From Chamaecyparis obtusa (taxonomy: Eukaryota > Streptophyta > Pinopsida > Cupressales > Cupressaceae): a stretch of 64,000 bases of DNA. The translations under genes were made by a program, and so were the position numbers. The notes under the pieces were generated by a model that was not told where the DNA came from, ran no database searches, and worked only from the letters and a program-made list of their open reading frames with translations. Position 1 is the stretch's first letter, and each line of letters begins with the position of its first letter. Below, in pieces: positions 47,350-59,352 of this stretch. The DNA lies in contig BSBK01008435.1 in NCBI GenBank assembly GCA_027943335.1, forward strand, positions 186,001-250,000, given 5' to 3'.

Positions 47350-47937
47350 TGATTGATGATAGATTTGATTTGATGTCCTTTGTATCACATGCCATGTTAT
47401 TTGATTGATCAAAACATTTGATGTATCACTTTGTATGACATTGTATCTTGATATACTGATTGGATCATTGATAAACACTTTTTTTGATGATATATGATGA
47501 TATACTCCTTGGTTCTCCTTGATGAGTTGTTATAAGATTATCTTTTATGAAACTATATGATGTTTTATGCATTTACTTTGATTTATGCTATGGATGCAGT
47601 TATCTTATTTTATGATATAAATAAATGAATGCAATGATGTATGGATTTACGACATGTTTTTCTCTATTTCTCAATGTATGGATGCAAAATGTTTTATGGA
47701 AATGCATATGTAAATGCCCCTATGTTTTTGAGTTTTTCAATGTATGCAATGCTATCCTTAACTACTTGTAGGAAAATGATGTATGATTCTTTTTCTTTTT
47801 CTAGGAACCTATAAGTTATAAGACGTTTGATTGGACCCCCCATTTCTTTAATGTTTTGACTAACCAAGATTATTGATGTACCCCCTTTTCCTTGGAAAAT
47901 TAACCACAAACAAATGTAATTAATCTAATATGATAAT
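47350..47937 (-). other. E5 3' region between PMD and E2
   Basis: AT-rich, with scattered GATG/TGAT words; no coding frame recognised. Continues at 52,052 after E2. Confidence 0.6.
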
Positions 47938-49270
47938 TGTAATACCCCAAAAATGGGCTATAAGTTCATTAATATCCTGCATCTACATATCGAATGAAAT
48001 TGACATCAAAGTCCTAACCTAAGGCACATCTAAACATCATCGAATCATAATTGATTATCTTAAATTCTGCATCGGGGAATATTCCTAGTAATATTCCTAA
48101 TCATCATAATTATCTTTAATTTTATGATTATTTGGCGATAAATCACATTTATCCTAAGTTTGATTGATTGAATATTTTCATATTTAATTAATTAGATTTA
48201 ATATCTTGCCACTTAATTGTTTAATTAAATTTAATTCTATCTATTATTAATTGTATTATTTAATTTTGACAATAAATCAAAATTCCTATGAATAATTGAT
48301 TAAATTCTTATTTAATTAATTAAAGCATGTTGTCATTATTTAATAATATAATTTTTAATAAAAGTTTGATAAAATAGTTAATTAACCCATAAATTAATTA
48401 TTTTATTTCAAAAAGCAGTTAAGTTGAGAATAAATCACTTTATTTATTTATTAAATCATAATTATCCATGTGCACATTCAAGGACCAGTTAAACTCAAAT
48501 TGGAAAATCAATGCAAGTTGTTAGCTTTTTGAAACTCAACATCTTTTTGAGTTTTAAAGTTGATCTAAACTTCTAATTTGAGTTGAACTGTGCTTTTGCA
48601 TGATTTTTGTGACTTAATTATCTTTATTTAAAAATAACTCAAAAATTAACCTGAGTTATTTGAGTGATTTATGGCTTTTTCTCATGCACCTCCAAAACCT
48701 TGGATTTCTATAAAAACAAGGCTCATCTCTTCATAACTCATCTCTCAATCATCTCTCAAATTTGCATCCAAGCATCTCATATTTTGCACAATCACGCTGG
48801 AGAATTGCAATTGGAAGAATCAAAGCTTATTGTAAATCAACATTGTTGTGAGATCAATTTAAAATTCATAGCTTTCATATTATTGTTAGAATCTTCATTC
48901 TCATATCATATCATTTCTAGGTTAGCATTGCATATCATTTAGCATAGATTCATATCATTGTTAGATCAATTTCCATATTAGCATAGATTTCATATCAAGT
49001 TTTCATATCATTGCATAGAAAATATCAAAAATATAGATTAATTACATTCAAATTTCATATCTAGATCAATTGCATTCAAATCCTTTGTTTAGGTGTCGTC
49101 TAGGTCACTGATCTCGATAACAATCTGAGAACATTAATCTCGCACCTACTAGAATGTAGTAAATCGCTTGGTTAGATAGTTTTCAATTTTGCATGATTTG
49201 ATTATAGCTAACCTCTAATGTTTTACTGAAGTGTTGTGTCTACAGATCAGGTACAATTTTCACACACACA
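47938..49270 (+). repeat. 5' LTR of E2
   Basis: 1,333 bp, from TGTAATACCCCAAAAATGGG to TTTTCACACACACA; matches the E3 LTR in inverted orientation. Confidence 0.9.
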
Positions 49271-49274
49271 TTTC

Positions 49275-49292
49275 TGGCACCCACTGTGGGGC
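49275..49292 (+). other. Primer-binding site of E2
   Basis: TGGCACCCACTGTGGGGC, four bases after the LTR; nearly identical to that of E0. Confidence 0.88.
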
Positions 49293-51596
49293 AACCCACC
49301 TTTGCATGCTAGTTTTGATTTTTTTTGGGAGCTAAAACCCCAAAGTTTCAAAGATTTAATTTTATCTCCCAAACGGCTTGGAGTTTTTATTTGAAATTGT
49401 TTTTGCAAGTTGGTAACATATCAGGGAAGCTACAATAAAAAATTTGAAATTTTCTGAGATGTTTTGAATTTTTAATAATTTTTTTCTTGAAATTCTGGAA
49501 AAAATTAATATCTAACGCAAATCAGCATATTTTTTAGAAATTTTTATATTTTCAGAAATCTCTTTAAATTCTACAGGGGGTCCATTCTTTATGTTTTAAA
49601 TTTGGATGTGATATATTAGCTCAAATAGTCAATTTACAAAAACGGGTCTCTAGGGCACAAATGAAGAGATTTTTCTAAATTTTTTGCATTTTTGGAAAGC
49701 TCTCTATTTTTTAGCAAGGGTCTCTATTCTGAATTTCTATTTTTGTGGCCAAAATCATATCAAAAAAATTAGATCTTGTTGACTAGGTCAAATGCAGTGC
49801 AAAAAAATTAAATTTTTGTGATGGGTATGCACTTATTTTTCATATGATTCAATGCATGATATGAGTTGTCATTTGGATTAATTTCTCATTATTATTTCTC
49901 ATAAAAATTGATTTTTAGATCTAACCCTAGGGTTTTCATAAGTTGAATATACCTTGCATATCTTGTTTGCTTGTTGGCTTGTTGGAGAGTTTGTAGCTTG
50001 CTTGCATAATAAAGCTCAACAAAAATTGCTAAAAATCAAGTAAAATCTACTAAGCGTGTTGCAAGGATCCCAGGTATTCCCCTTCATCTAATGACATTTC
50101 AATTTGGGACTTAAAATAAATCTCTCGTGTGTCTAGCTTGGGTGATTCTTTTCATTCTTTTATTTTACACACTTGCATAATTGATACTAGGTTGTGACCC
50201 CTTAAGGATTCATTAAGTAGTCTTAGATACTTGTGATTGATCTTGATTGCTATCTTGGATTATTGGACTCGCTAATCCACCAACCTCTCATTTTTTCCCC
50301 GTGGTCACAATCTTAGCGCCATAAAGGGGAGGGGTCAACAGGACAGAAGCGTTAAGTGTTCCACTTGGCAACCCTTTTGTGCTTTTAGGAACTCACTTGT
50401 TTTCTAAGTTGGGGACTCATTTTCAGCTTGTGTGAGGTGTTAAGTGTTCCACCTTATGGACTCATCTCATATTCACTTTAAGCATTAAGTGTTCCTGTTT
50501 CTACTTTTTGGGTACTTTTGGTAGATTTGCTTTCGAGAATATATCTGTGCTCACATAGTAATTAGGCCCTATGAACACTATTCATGATTCTTGAGAGATT
50601 GGATTCCTAGTGAAATCTTTCTTGACGACAGAATCCTTGTAGGTAGGGAGGATACTTAGTGCATTTCACATTCAACTTGGTTAGTGTGTCTTCTCTTATT
50701 GATCGATACATTCTCTCCCAGGAGAGGTTGATAGATCACGTGGGGTTGACATCACGAGCTTTGGTGAATCAAAATTGGTTAGTGTGCCTTCTCTTATTGA
50801 TTGATACATTCTCTCCCCAAAGAGGTTGATAGATCACATGGAGTTGGCATCATAGACCTTGGTGAAGCAAAAATTTGTCTTAGCGTGTCGGATTAATCTG
50901 CTTGCTTTGTTTGGGTTAAAAGTGAAAAGGTGTCAAAAACCTTGGATCTGGAGCCAAGTCCCCTTGTGGTATACTATTGTGAGTCATCTTTAGAGAGGGT
51001 TAACCATAGCGGACAATCCCTTCATAGGGAAAACTGTGTTGATGGAACCTCAAGTGGTCATGACCATTTTCGCCATGGTAGTGACAGCTGCTATATAAAT
51101 GTCCTTGTGGAAGAAATCTCCATGGGTATGGTTCATTATTGGGTTGTCAGATCTCCCTAGCAGCTCCTAAAGATTAAGTTCTTGGACTGTGTCAAAACCT
51201 TGGTGCGCCAGGATTGGAGTTCACCCCTTTGGATCATAAAAGTTGCAGATTCAAACCATTACTAAAAACCCTAGTGAGGCCAAATTTTCATTTTCTAGGG
51301 TATATGTGCGTTATTGCAAAACATTTTTGGAACATACACAATTAGCGCTTCTAAGGATTAGAATGAATAAGTCACTTGATTGTTCATGCGCAAGGTTGCT
51401 TTTTCCCTTGTTCATTATTTTCAGACATGCTTGAAATCATGTGCTTGTTGTTTTGCGTGCTTGTTTATCTATCTGGTTACTGAAAATGAACAAATATGTT
51501 ACAATCCTCAAATTTGGACATTGAAATTTGCAAACAATCTGAATCCACAGAATCTCATAATTTTGCAAGCTTACTTTGCGAAAGTCATCTATGAAT
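49293..51596 (+). other. E2 internal region, no coding genes seen
   Basis: Short open frames (for example 50,930-51,160 and 51,380-51,823) show no retroelement motif; the second runs into the LTR. The part near 50,540-50,680 matches the E0 leader in inverted orientation. TTAAGTGTTCC recurs near 50,350, 50,440 and 50,465. Confidence 0.7.
50677..50872 (+). repeat. Two-copy 98-bp tandem repeat in E2
   Basis: TTGGTTAGTGTGYCTTCTC starts at 50,677 and 50,775; both units contain GAGGTTGATAGATCAC and end GGTGAAKCAAAA. Confidence 0.9.
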
Positions 51597-52051
51597 TACA
51601 CAACTATTTTGGAGAATTGGAATTTGGAGAATCAAAGCTTATTGTGAATCAAGGCTATTGTGAGATCAATTTGTTTTTTTTTTTACATTCATTTAGATTC
51701 ATTTTCATATCATTGTTAGATTATTTAGCATGTCATAGCATATCAGTTTTTACATATCATAGATTCATATCAAGTTTTCATCATATTATTGCATCTAGAA
51801 ATACCAAAAAAAAATTTAATTAATTGCATTCAATTTCATATCCATCTTTTGCTTTCAAATCCTTCATTTAGGTGTCGTCTAGGTCATTGATCTCGATAAC
51901 AATCTAAGAACATTAATCTCGCACCTACTAGAAGGCAGTAAATCGATTGCTTAAATTAGATTTCAATTTTGCACAATTTTGATTTTTGCTAACTTCTAAT
52001 GTTTTACTGAAGTGTTGTGTCTACAGATCAGGTACAATTTTCACACACACA
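51597..52051 (+). repeat. Truncated 3' LTR of E2
   Basis: Corresponds to about 48,790-49,270 of the 5' LTR (shared GGAGAATTG, GAATCAAAGCTTATTGT, GTTTTACTGAAGTGTTGTG and the CACACACACA end). U3 is absent. Confidence 0.85.
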
Positions 52052-52056
52052 ATAAT

Positions 52057-53256
52057 ACACTTAATCTAACATGATAATGCAATGCAATGCAACCTAAGTG
52101 TCACCAGTTTTTAGCAAAGAAATGTCATGGAGATAAATTTTCATCATTGAGCATTTTGGGATCAGAAAGCAAGTACAATCATCACTGACCACATTATGAT
52201 GATATGAATACTGCTTTTTATCACCTTTGGTAACCTCTTTTTGAACCTAGTACAACCCTCACTAGTTGGATGACCAAACTATGGGAGTCTGAATACCAGT
52301 GTCAATGGATTCAATGTTGCAAGTGGATTTTTGGTATTAAGATATGGAAGATCTAAATAGCCAAGGGATCCATTTGTGTAAACAAGCCAAGGTCAATCCT
52401 TCCTCTTATGGGATAGTCCTCGATGGTTCTTTGATGACCATGTCGTTAGATGAACTCTCATAAGTTGATGAATTTTCCTCAAAACAATCACTCAAAGAAA
52501 GAAAATATAATGTCTCTATCATGGCTAACCTAGTCGAAACATCATTGATTAGCTCAAAAGATGTGATAAAAATCAATTTCATAAAGATTATCAAAAGAAA
52601 GCTTCAAGTGTTTTGCAATGTTTCATGATTTTCAAAAATTATTTCCAAGCATTCTGATCTTTAAGGTGTTTTGTCAATTTTTAATCCCGAATAATAAAGT
52701 CAATGAAGGCTCAAGGATCAAGTTGTAGGATCAAATACTTGGGTTTGAATAGTGATATCCATTAAAGGTTCACTAAACTTTCCCACTCTTCTGAAGTTTT
52801 GATAAGTCTCTCTCTAACGTGACTGATTGTTGCACTATTGAATCCATTTGGTACCAAATTTCCAATCCTTTCCTGCCCCCAAGTGATAAATTTGATCTTG
52901 CGAAAAACTTAGGGTTGATAGGCAATGCAAAAATGTGACTGAAAGGCTTTATTATGACTATGCACAAATGACAGATGCAATGATAGTTTTACAAATAGGA
53001 TGTTGGAAATGCAATATGGACATATGTGACTAGGAAAGATAGACTTAAGGGAACAAAAGGCACTTGTTTACCAAGTTTTCACCTTTTGGGTCTTTTCTCT
53101 TTTTTTCCTACCAAGGTGCCTATTGCTAGGTTTTCACCAATGCACTTTTTCTCTTTTTTCTTTTTTCAATTTTTTTCAATTTTTTAAGATCTATTTAACT
53201 ATGTACAATAAATATGATGCTCCTCATCTGATACTCTTTATACTCTTTCATCTCCC
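52057..53256 (-). other. E5 3' region next to integrase
   Basis: AT-rich; a pyrimidine-rich CTCTTTTTTCTTTTTTC run lies at 53,090-53,190. No recognised coding sequence. It is continuous with 47,937 leftwards once E2 is removed. Confidence 0.6.
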
Positions 53257-54330
53257 TCATGTATAGAACCTTTTGAGATGAATACTATTGATAGGCTCTT
53301 GGAGTTCTTCTCCTTCACAATCTGATAACTTATAGGTTCCCATTCCAAATGAAGACATGATGATGAATGGACCAAGCCAATTAGCCTCCCATTTTCCTTT
53401 CTTTTCTCTATTAGCTTGATTCTTTGGGTTTTCTCTTAACACTAAGTCTCCTACCTGAAAGATTCTCAGTTTGATATGCTTATTGTAATTCTGCAAGATT
53501 CTATTTTGATACACTTTCAGGTTCTCATAAGCTTGTGTTTGGTTTTTGTCTAGAAACTCCAATTGTTGAAGTCTAGTGACTCTATAGTCTTCATTTGTGA
53601 TCAAACCTTGAAATGAAACTCATAAAGATGAGATTTCAACCTCTAATGGTAGAACTTCTTTGGCCCCATATACTAATGAAAATGGCATGGCTCCTATAGC
53701 TGTCTGAATGCTAGTTCTATAGGCCCATAATTTTGGATTAATTTTCACATGCCAATCTCTCCCTAATTTAGTTACCGATCTCTTCAAGATCTTCAAAATG
53801 TTCTTTTTTGTGGCTTCAACTTGTCCATTTCCTTGGGGATAATAAATGGATGAAGAATGGTGAGTGATATGACATGTAGCACAAAGTTCATCTGTGTCTT
53901 TGTTTTTGAATTGCTTTCCATTATCTATTATTATGGCATGAGGAATACCATATCTACAAATGATGTGGTTCAAGATGAACATGGAAATTTGTTTACCCAT
54001 GGCCATGATCAAAGGAACCACTTTGACCCACTTAGTGAAATACTTTTTTGCGGTTATGATGTATTTGTGACCATTTGAAGAAGGTGGGTAGATGACGTTG
54101 ATCAAGTCAAAGACCCATTTATAGAATGGCCATGGTGTAACAAATGTGTTCAATTCTTGTGCTGGTATATGTATCATGTCACCATGATATTGACATTTGT
54201 TGTATGTCTTGACAAAGTGACAAGCATCTTTTTCTAAAGTCTTCCAAAAATACCCTAAGTGAAGGATCTTCTTAGCTAGGTTTAACTAGCTTGAGTTTGA
54301 CCCACAAATGCCTTCATGAACCTCATGTAA
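53257..54330 (-). pseudogene. E5 integrase
   Basis: Zinc-binding segment at 54,330-54,180 (KCQYHGDMIH at its end), then core and C-terminus (54,177-53,620 and 53,604-53,257). Catalytic residues look present: Asp in KWVFDLINVI, Asp in IIIDNGKQFKNK, Glu in YYPQGNGQVEATKKN. The C-terminal DNA-binding part reads FQVGDLVLRENPKNQ and GKWEANWLGPFII. Stops at about 54,284-54,286 and 53,617 and a few substitutions (ITAKKYFTKW for the usual ITDYFTKW) show decay, but this is the best-kept integrase in the window. Confidence 0.9.
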
Positions 54331-54339
54331 AGCTAACTT

Positions 54340-54702
54340 AGAATCTTCTTCCTCTAGACATCTAAGTAACATCCCGTCAAGACCTTTATGATACAATGTT
54401 TCTAAAAGGATTATGTAACGGGCTGATTGGCGTATGAAGTTTTGTTTTTGGGCTCGAGATTGGTCTAAAGGTAGCACTTGGTCTTTGAGATAAGCATATA
54501 TAGGGTCATACCAAGGTGATTCATGTCCATGAAGCAAGGCAATAATTTGGGTTTCGGGAAGGTCGAATGCTAGTTTCACCAACTCTTCCACCAAGAACTC
54601 ATACTTCTCATTATGATCTAGTTTTTGTAACAAGGAACCCAAGGTGGCCATGGCATCAGCTGCTCTTTTTTTCTCTCTCAGAATCTTCTCAAAAGTGATC
54701 AA
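54340..54702 (-). pseudogene. E5 RNase H-integrase linker
   Basis: Open stretch preceding integrase with KRAADAMATLGSLLQ, the usual end of the second RNase H region in Tat elements, then ARYIILLETLYHKGLDGMLL, which leads into the zinc-binding segment. Confidence 0.7.
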
Positions 54703-54720
54703 GGAAAATTAATTCTTCCA

Positions 54721-55503
54721 TCAATCAATCATGGTCTTATATGGCATTAAATTTTCATCTTTAGTGTTGTATTCATTGTTGACTTGATTGATGATGAGCT
54801 GAGAATCTCCATATATTTGTAGCTTGGTGATGTTCCATTCTAAAGCCATTTTGATGCCTATGACTAGAGCCTCATATTCCACTATATTGTTTGTGCATGG
54901 GAACAAGAGCTTGTAGGACTTAGGAATGGTGTACCCTTGAGGAGTGACCAATAATATGCTGGCCCTGGAACCTCCTTGTGTATACGAGTCATCAAAGTAC
55001 AACTTCCATGTTTTAGCCTCTATGTTTAAAATTGTGGAATCCAAATATTCCACTTGAATAGTTTGTGTAGAAGTCATTGGGTTCTCAACTAAGTGATCTT
55101 CTATCACTTGTCCTTTTATTTCTTTTCTATCAACATAATCAATGTCAAATTCACTCAATATCATGACCCATTTTGCTATCCTACCCGTTAAGGCAGTTTT
55201 ACTTAGCAAATACTTCAAAGGATCAATTTTGGCAATTAGCTTTACCTTATGCATCAACATATAATGTCTCAATTTTTGAGATGCAAAAACAACTGCCAAA
55301 TAAGCTCTCTCCATGAATGTGTAGTTAAGCTCATATTTGATCAATGTCCTACTCAAATAGTATATTTCCCTTTCCTTTCCTTGCTCATCTTCTTGCGCCA
55401 AGAGTACTCGTAGAGATCTTTCGATAGTGGATATGTAGAGTAGAAATGGTTTCCCCTTGGTTGGTGGCATTAGGATAGGTGGATTGATTAGATAAGTTTT
55501 CAA
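54721..55503 (-). pseudogene. E5 dual RNase H (gypsy type and second type)
   Basis: One 260-codon open stretch. The first half is the gypsy RNase H/connection region, degenerate at its first Asp (YISTIERSLRVLLAQEDEQG). The second half (about 55,040-54,721) is the additional RNase H: WKLYFDDSYTQGGSRASILL (first Asp), NNIVEYEALVIGIKMALEW (Glu) and YGDSQLIINQV (Asp). Two RNases H in this order mark the Tat lineage. A stop at 54,721 ends it before the last Asp motif. Confidence 0.88.
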
Positions 55504-55533
55504 TAATGTGAAGGCTTGATCACATTCTTCATC

Positions 55534-56610
55534 CTAGAGAAACATAGTGTCTTTGTGTAGCAACCTTGTGAATGAATGACATTTTTCAACCAATTGAGAA
55601 ATGAACCTTCGTATGGATTGTATTTTGCCTTGGAGGGATCTCATTTGGCTTATGTTCTTTGGTATCTCCATATCCATTATTGCTTGTACTTTTTCCAAAT
55701 CCACTTCAATTCCTTTCACTGAAACTATATAGCCTAACAATTTGCTAGATTGGACACCAAAGGCACATTTCTTTGGGTTTAGTCTCACTTTGAATTGTTC
55801 CAACTGAATGAATATCTTTTTCAAAATTTGTAGATGTTCCTCTCTTTTGTGGGACTTGGCCAATATGTCATCCACATAATCCTCTAAAAAGGTGTGCATC
55901 ATGTCATGGAAGATAGTTGTCATTGCCCTTTGATATGTGGCTCCGACATTTTTAAAGTTGAAGGGCATGACATTCCAACAAAAAGTACCCCAAGGACATG
56001 TAAAGGTAGTCTTCTCTTGATCTTTGGGTGCAATTTTTATCTAATTATACCCACTGAAACCATCAATTAATGAGTAGATGGAGTGACCCGCTGTCAAGTC
56101 AACTATTGCATCAATTCTTGGAAGTGGTAAGTCATCCTTAGGACATGCAAGATTCAAGTCTTCAAAATCCATGCATACACGAATGGATGTGTCATGTTTT
56201 GTGACTGGTACAATGTTAGATATCCATTTAGCATAGGCTATTGCTCTTATGAATCCCACCTTCAACAATTTTTCCAACTCCACTTTGACTAAGAGAGTTA
56301 TATGGGGGTGCATTTTTCTCAACTTTTGCTTGATGGGCTTAACCCATGGTCTAACATTCAGATGATGCATTATGAAGTTAGGATCCAATCCAAGCATGTC
56401 GGTATATGACCATGCAAAGTTCACTTGTTTTTCTTGGAAGAACTTGATGAAATCCTCTCTTTCTAGAGGTGTAAGTGATGCTACCAAGTGTATAAATTTT
56501 GGATCCAATTCTATCCCAATGTTGACCTTTTCTATTGGCTCTATGAGAATAGGTAACCTTTCTTCCTCATTCTCTGGTAGGGTATCCAATCTCTCTTCCT
56601 TTGGTGCCAC
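55534..56610 (-). pseudogene. E5 reverse transcriptase
   Basis: Fingers and palm at 56,610-56,041 (WISNIVPVTKHDTSIRVCMD, YSLIDGFSGYN) and, after a TAG near 56,041, palm, thumb and connection (55,968-55,534). The catalytic YVDD is intact (LEDYVDDILAKS). MHPHITLLVKVELEKLLKVG upstream is close to the same stretch in E3. Confidence 0.92.
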
Positions 56611-56613
56611 AAT

Positions 56614-57132
56614 TCAGTTTTCACCATAGGAAATATCTTTTATCTTTACTTTTTTGGGTTCTAGTGCTACCACATAGTGGTTTTCATCACTAGAACTTTT
56701 TTTCTTTTTATTTTTTTTCATTTTTTTCTTTCGACTAAGAGATTGGACCCTCGCTGCTTCCATCATGTTTGGTTTGAATTCATTGGTGAAAGAGGGTTCA
56801 ACTGCATTAAGGTATCGGTTCATTGCTTGGTGATTTGGAAAGTAAAGCAAGTCACTTGTCTCGGTTTGGTCCCAATCAATAAGGTGAGGATTTATCAAGG
56901 ATAAGGTTTCATTAGGTAAGTTATCATCAATTGGGTTTATGGACATGACTTTGTTTGAGGGTTTGTACATTGTATCATTTAGATCTATGACATGAGCTTC
57001 CTCAAGATGGTCCATGGAAGAAGGGTCAAAATCCCCTTCACTTGAGTCCTCATCCACTTCTACAGGAAATAGAATGGAAAAAACCACAAGTGGATTAAAA
57101 CTAATGTTTGAATCTCCCTCCTCTGAAGGCAT
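56614..57132 (-). pseudogene. E5 acidic linker before RT
   Basis: Asp/Glu/Ser-rich, then a Lys-rich patch (KKKMKKNKKKKSSSDENHYV) just before RT. No catalytic motif; counterpart of 35,224-36,049 in E3. Confidence 0.6.
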
Positions 57133-57306
57133 CCAAAATGTATCTATCCATGGTGGATTAGTAGGTGCTTGTCCTATGTTAAGACCTTGTATATTAGGCT
57201 CTTCATTGGCTTGAGTTTCTTGCCTTGGGATCTTTGCATAAGTATATATTGTTACTATTTCCTTATCTTGGCATGATTCATCAGATAAGGTATCCCATTC
57301 ATAATC

Positions 57307-57819
57307 TTAGGAGTCATCACTATCTACATTAGATTCCAATGTGTTTACTTGGGGATATGAGTCTTGCATTGGGCTGGAGATTTCTCCCTTGTATTGGTAG
57401 CCTACTCTGGATCTTTCTTCTTTTTCCCTCCAAGTAGGTTCAATGGGTTCTAATAAACCTCTATTTCTTCGGCCTAAGGGTCCTCTTCCCTTGTATCCCA
57501 TTTTTTGCATTATGTCAAATCCTTTCCCATATTGATCAGTTTGAATGTTGATATGCTGGATTCTTTCTATGGGAGTATTTGATGTGTCATCTTTGTCATG
57601 ATAAAGCCATTGAAGGACTTCATTCTCCTCCTTGTCAAACATTTCTTTGTTGGTTTCCCTTACAAAATAGGAATTATACTTTTGAGGAAGATGCTCTTTT
57701 GATGGTTTTCCATGTGATCTTGGAGATATGGGCAAGTCAAATAAGGAAATAGAGTATTCCCCTACCCCTTTGGAACTAATTTTACATTGTTTGTCAAATG
57801 CATCCATCATCTCACTCAT
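57307..57819 (-). pseudogene. E5 segment with a G-patch motif
   Basis: A 170-codon open stretch between protease and RT. Residues ~96-140 (57,537-57,400) read YGKGFDIMQKMGYKGRGPLG followed by RGLLEPIEP, which fits the glycine-rich G-patch, an RNA-binding or helicase-activating motif also found next to the protease of betaretroviruses. It is conserved enough to read without gaps. The role in plant elements is unknown to me. Confidence 0.75.
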
Positions 57820-57966
57820 TTTCTTGTAGTTATCCTTTTTAACTTCATCCTTTTCTTCTCAGGTGGGTTTGTAAAGTACTATCTCTAATTTATGTACTTG
57901 ATCTAAATCTTCATTTGGAGTCAGACCCTCGTAGCTCACTTTTTCCTTTCCCTTAGTTGATGTTGA

Positions 57967-58470
57967 TCAGCTAGCTTGAGGAGGGTTTGAAGTAGCACTT
58001 AATGTTATCATGGGATCATCCATTTTGGTATCTTCAATGGTGGTTCTTTGAATGATTCCTTCTCGATTATGTGGAATAAATAGCTCATGAAGGGGTTTGA
58101 GTGAATTGCAATATTGGAATGGATTTGAATCCCCTCCAACCATAATTTCTTCACCCATATATGAAAATTTGATGCATTGGTGGTATGTGGATGGGACTAC
58201 TTGCTTCTTGTGAATCCATGGTCTCCCCAATAAAATATTATGAGTTATCTTCATGTCCAATACTTGACAATTTGTGTCCTTTTTGACAGGTCCCACTTGT
58301 ATGGGCAATATGATCATTCATTTGGAGGCTCTTTCAGCTTCATCATAGGCCTTTATAGTGATCCTTTTTGTAGGGTCTATGTAAGACTCAGACAACGCTA
58401 GGGAATTGACAAGACTCAATGTGTATATGTTAAGGCCCACTCCTCCATCTATGAGAGCTCTTTTGACTCT
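57967..58470 (-). pseudogene. E5 aspartic protease
   Basis: The catalytic box reads RALIDGGVGLNIYTLSL (D-G-G variant, at about 58,440-58,390), and ITHNILLGRPWIHKKQ (about 58,250-58,205) is the conserved C-terminal part of the fold. A stop lies at about 58,318. Confidence 0.8.
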
Positions 58471-58473
58471 ATG

Positions 58474-59352
58474 TCATTCAATCAACACCTCTATATGCAA
58501 TGGTAGGTTTTGGGGATGAGTAATAGACATGTCATCTTGGTCAGAGAATGAAAAGTAATGAGGGGCAATGAGATGACCTACCATGTTTTGAAACTTCCCC
58601 TCCTCTAAGGTAGTAGGAACATTCATCTCTACTAGAGCTTTCTCTAAAATTTCCTTATGGTTGGGAGATAACTTCAATGGCTCCAAGATGGAGATTTGTG
58701 TTGGAGGTCTTTGTAGCTTATCTACCAAGCTATAAGGTTTTGCTGCTCTAGAAGATTGCTTGATCAAAATGTTGGACTGTGGAGTGCCAATAGTTTTAGG
58801 ATCAACCCCTTGTAGGGTAATCCTTGAAGTATGCCCCCTAGTGATAACATTGGATGTCTCTTTTTGGGGTTGCTCTTTGATTACTATAGCATTCACAACA
58901 TTATCATAGGGTGGCACAAAATTGATGTTATTGCTGCTTTGTTTCTTTCCATTGGATGAATCCCCTTTGTCATGTTTATAGAAGGGCTGTTTGAAAGTGG
59001 TATGGTCTTCATTTCTTTGAGGTCCATCAATGGTGATCATGCCACTATCGATTAAGTCTTGCATTACATTCTTTAGCTACAAGCATTCATTTGTCATGTG
59101 CCCTCAAATCCTATGGTACTCATAATGATTATTTACACTCCACCAGCTAGGCTTGTTGTGTGGCTCATAAGGCTGAATACTAGGTAGATTAATTATGTTG
59201 TTAGCTATGAGCATTTTTAGTGCCTTTTCGAGTGGTTCACCCAAGGGTGTGAAGTTGATTTTAGGAGTTGGCACCAAGAATTTATTAGATTTATTACTCC
59301 TTTGATTATTTCCTTGGTTGCCACTATTAGCCACTAGTAAATTTGGCCTCAA
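58474..59352 (-). pseudogene. E5 gag C-terminus with zinc knuckle
   Basis: Asn/Ser-rich gag sequence (59,352-59,104), then a C-x2-H-x4-H-x4-C-type knuckle (HYEYHRI, stop, GHMTNEC at about 59,120-59,080) in which the first Cys is Tyr. The C-terminal segment to 58,474 follows. The N-terminal gag core is missing: sequence homology stops at the palindrome cluster from 59,353. Confidence 0.7.

Larger units (their letters stand above)
47938..52051 (+). mobile_element. E2: non-autonomous LTR element
   Basis: 4,114 bp flanked by ATAAT (47,933-47,937 and 52,052-52,056). It has a complete 5' LTR (47,938-49,270), a primer-binding site (49,275-49,292), about 2.3 kb of leader-like internal DNA without gag or pol, and only the last ~455 bp of a 3' LTR. 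The LTR family is that of E3, whose relatives with pol could have supplied the enzymes. The 5' part of the 3' LTR and the polypurine tract are deleted. Confidence 0.87.
43328..59352 (-). mobile_element. E5: Tat-lineage gypsy element with antisense PMD cargo, interrupted by E2
   Basis: On the minus strand: gag, protease, G-patch, acidic linker, RT, gypsy RNase H, second RNase H, integrase (59,352-53,257), a long 3' region (53,256-44,268, split by E2 at 47,938-52,051), polypurine tract (44,267-44,254) and 3' LTR (44,253-43,328). RT followed by two RNases H and integrase is the Tat arrangement. The pieces are joined into one element because E2 has its own target duplication (ATAAT) and removing it makes the 3' region continuous. 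E5 inserted in E4 beside ATTAT (43,323-43,327). The 5' end of gag and the 5' LTR are missing or displaced beyond 59,352. Confidence 0.78.

Noticed and set aside
53090..53190. Polypurine tract of E5
   Set aside because: A purine-rich run on the minus strand, but the LTR start with a compact tract is at 44,253-44,267, and no LTR begins here.
54721..55503. Host RNase H gene
   Set aside because: Fused to gypsy RNase H and followed by integrase on the same strand, so it belongs to E5.
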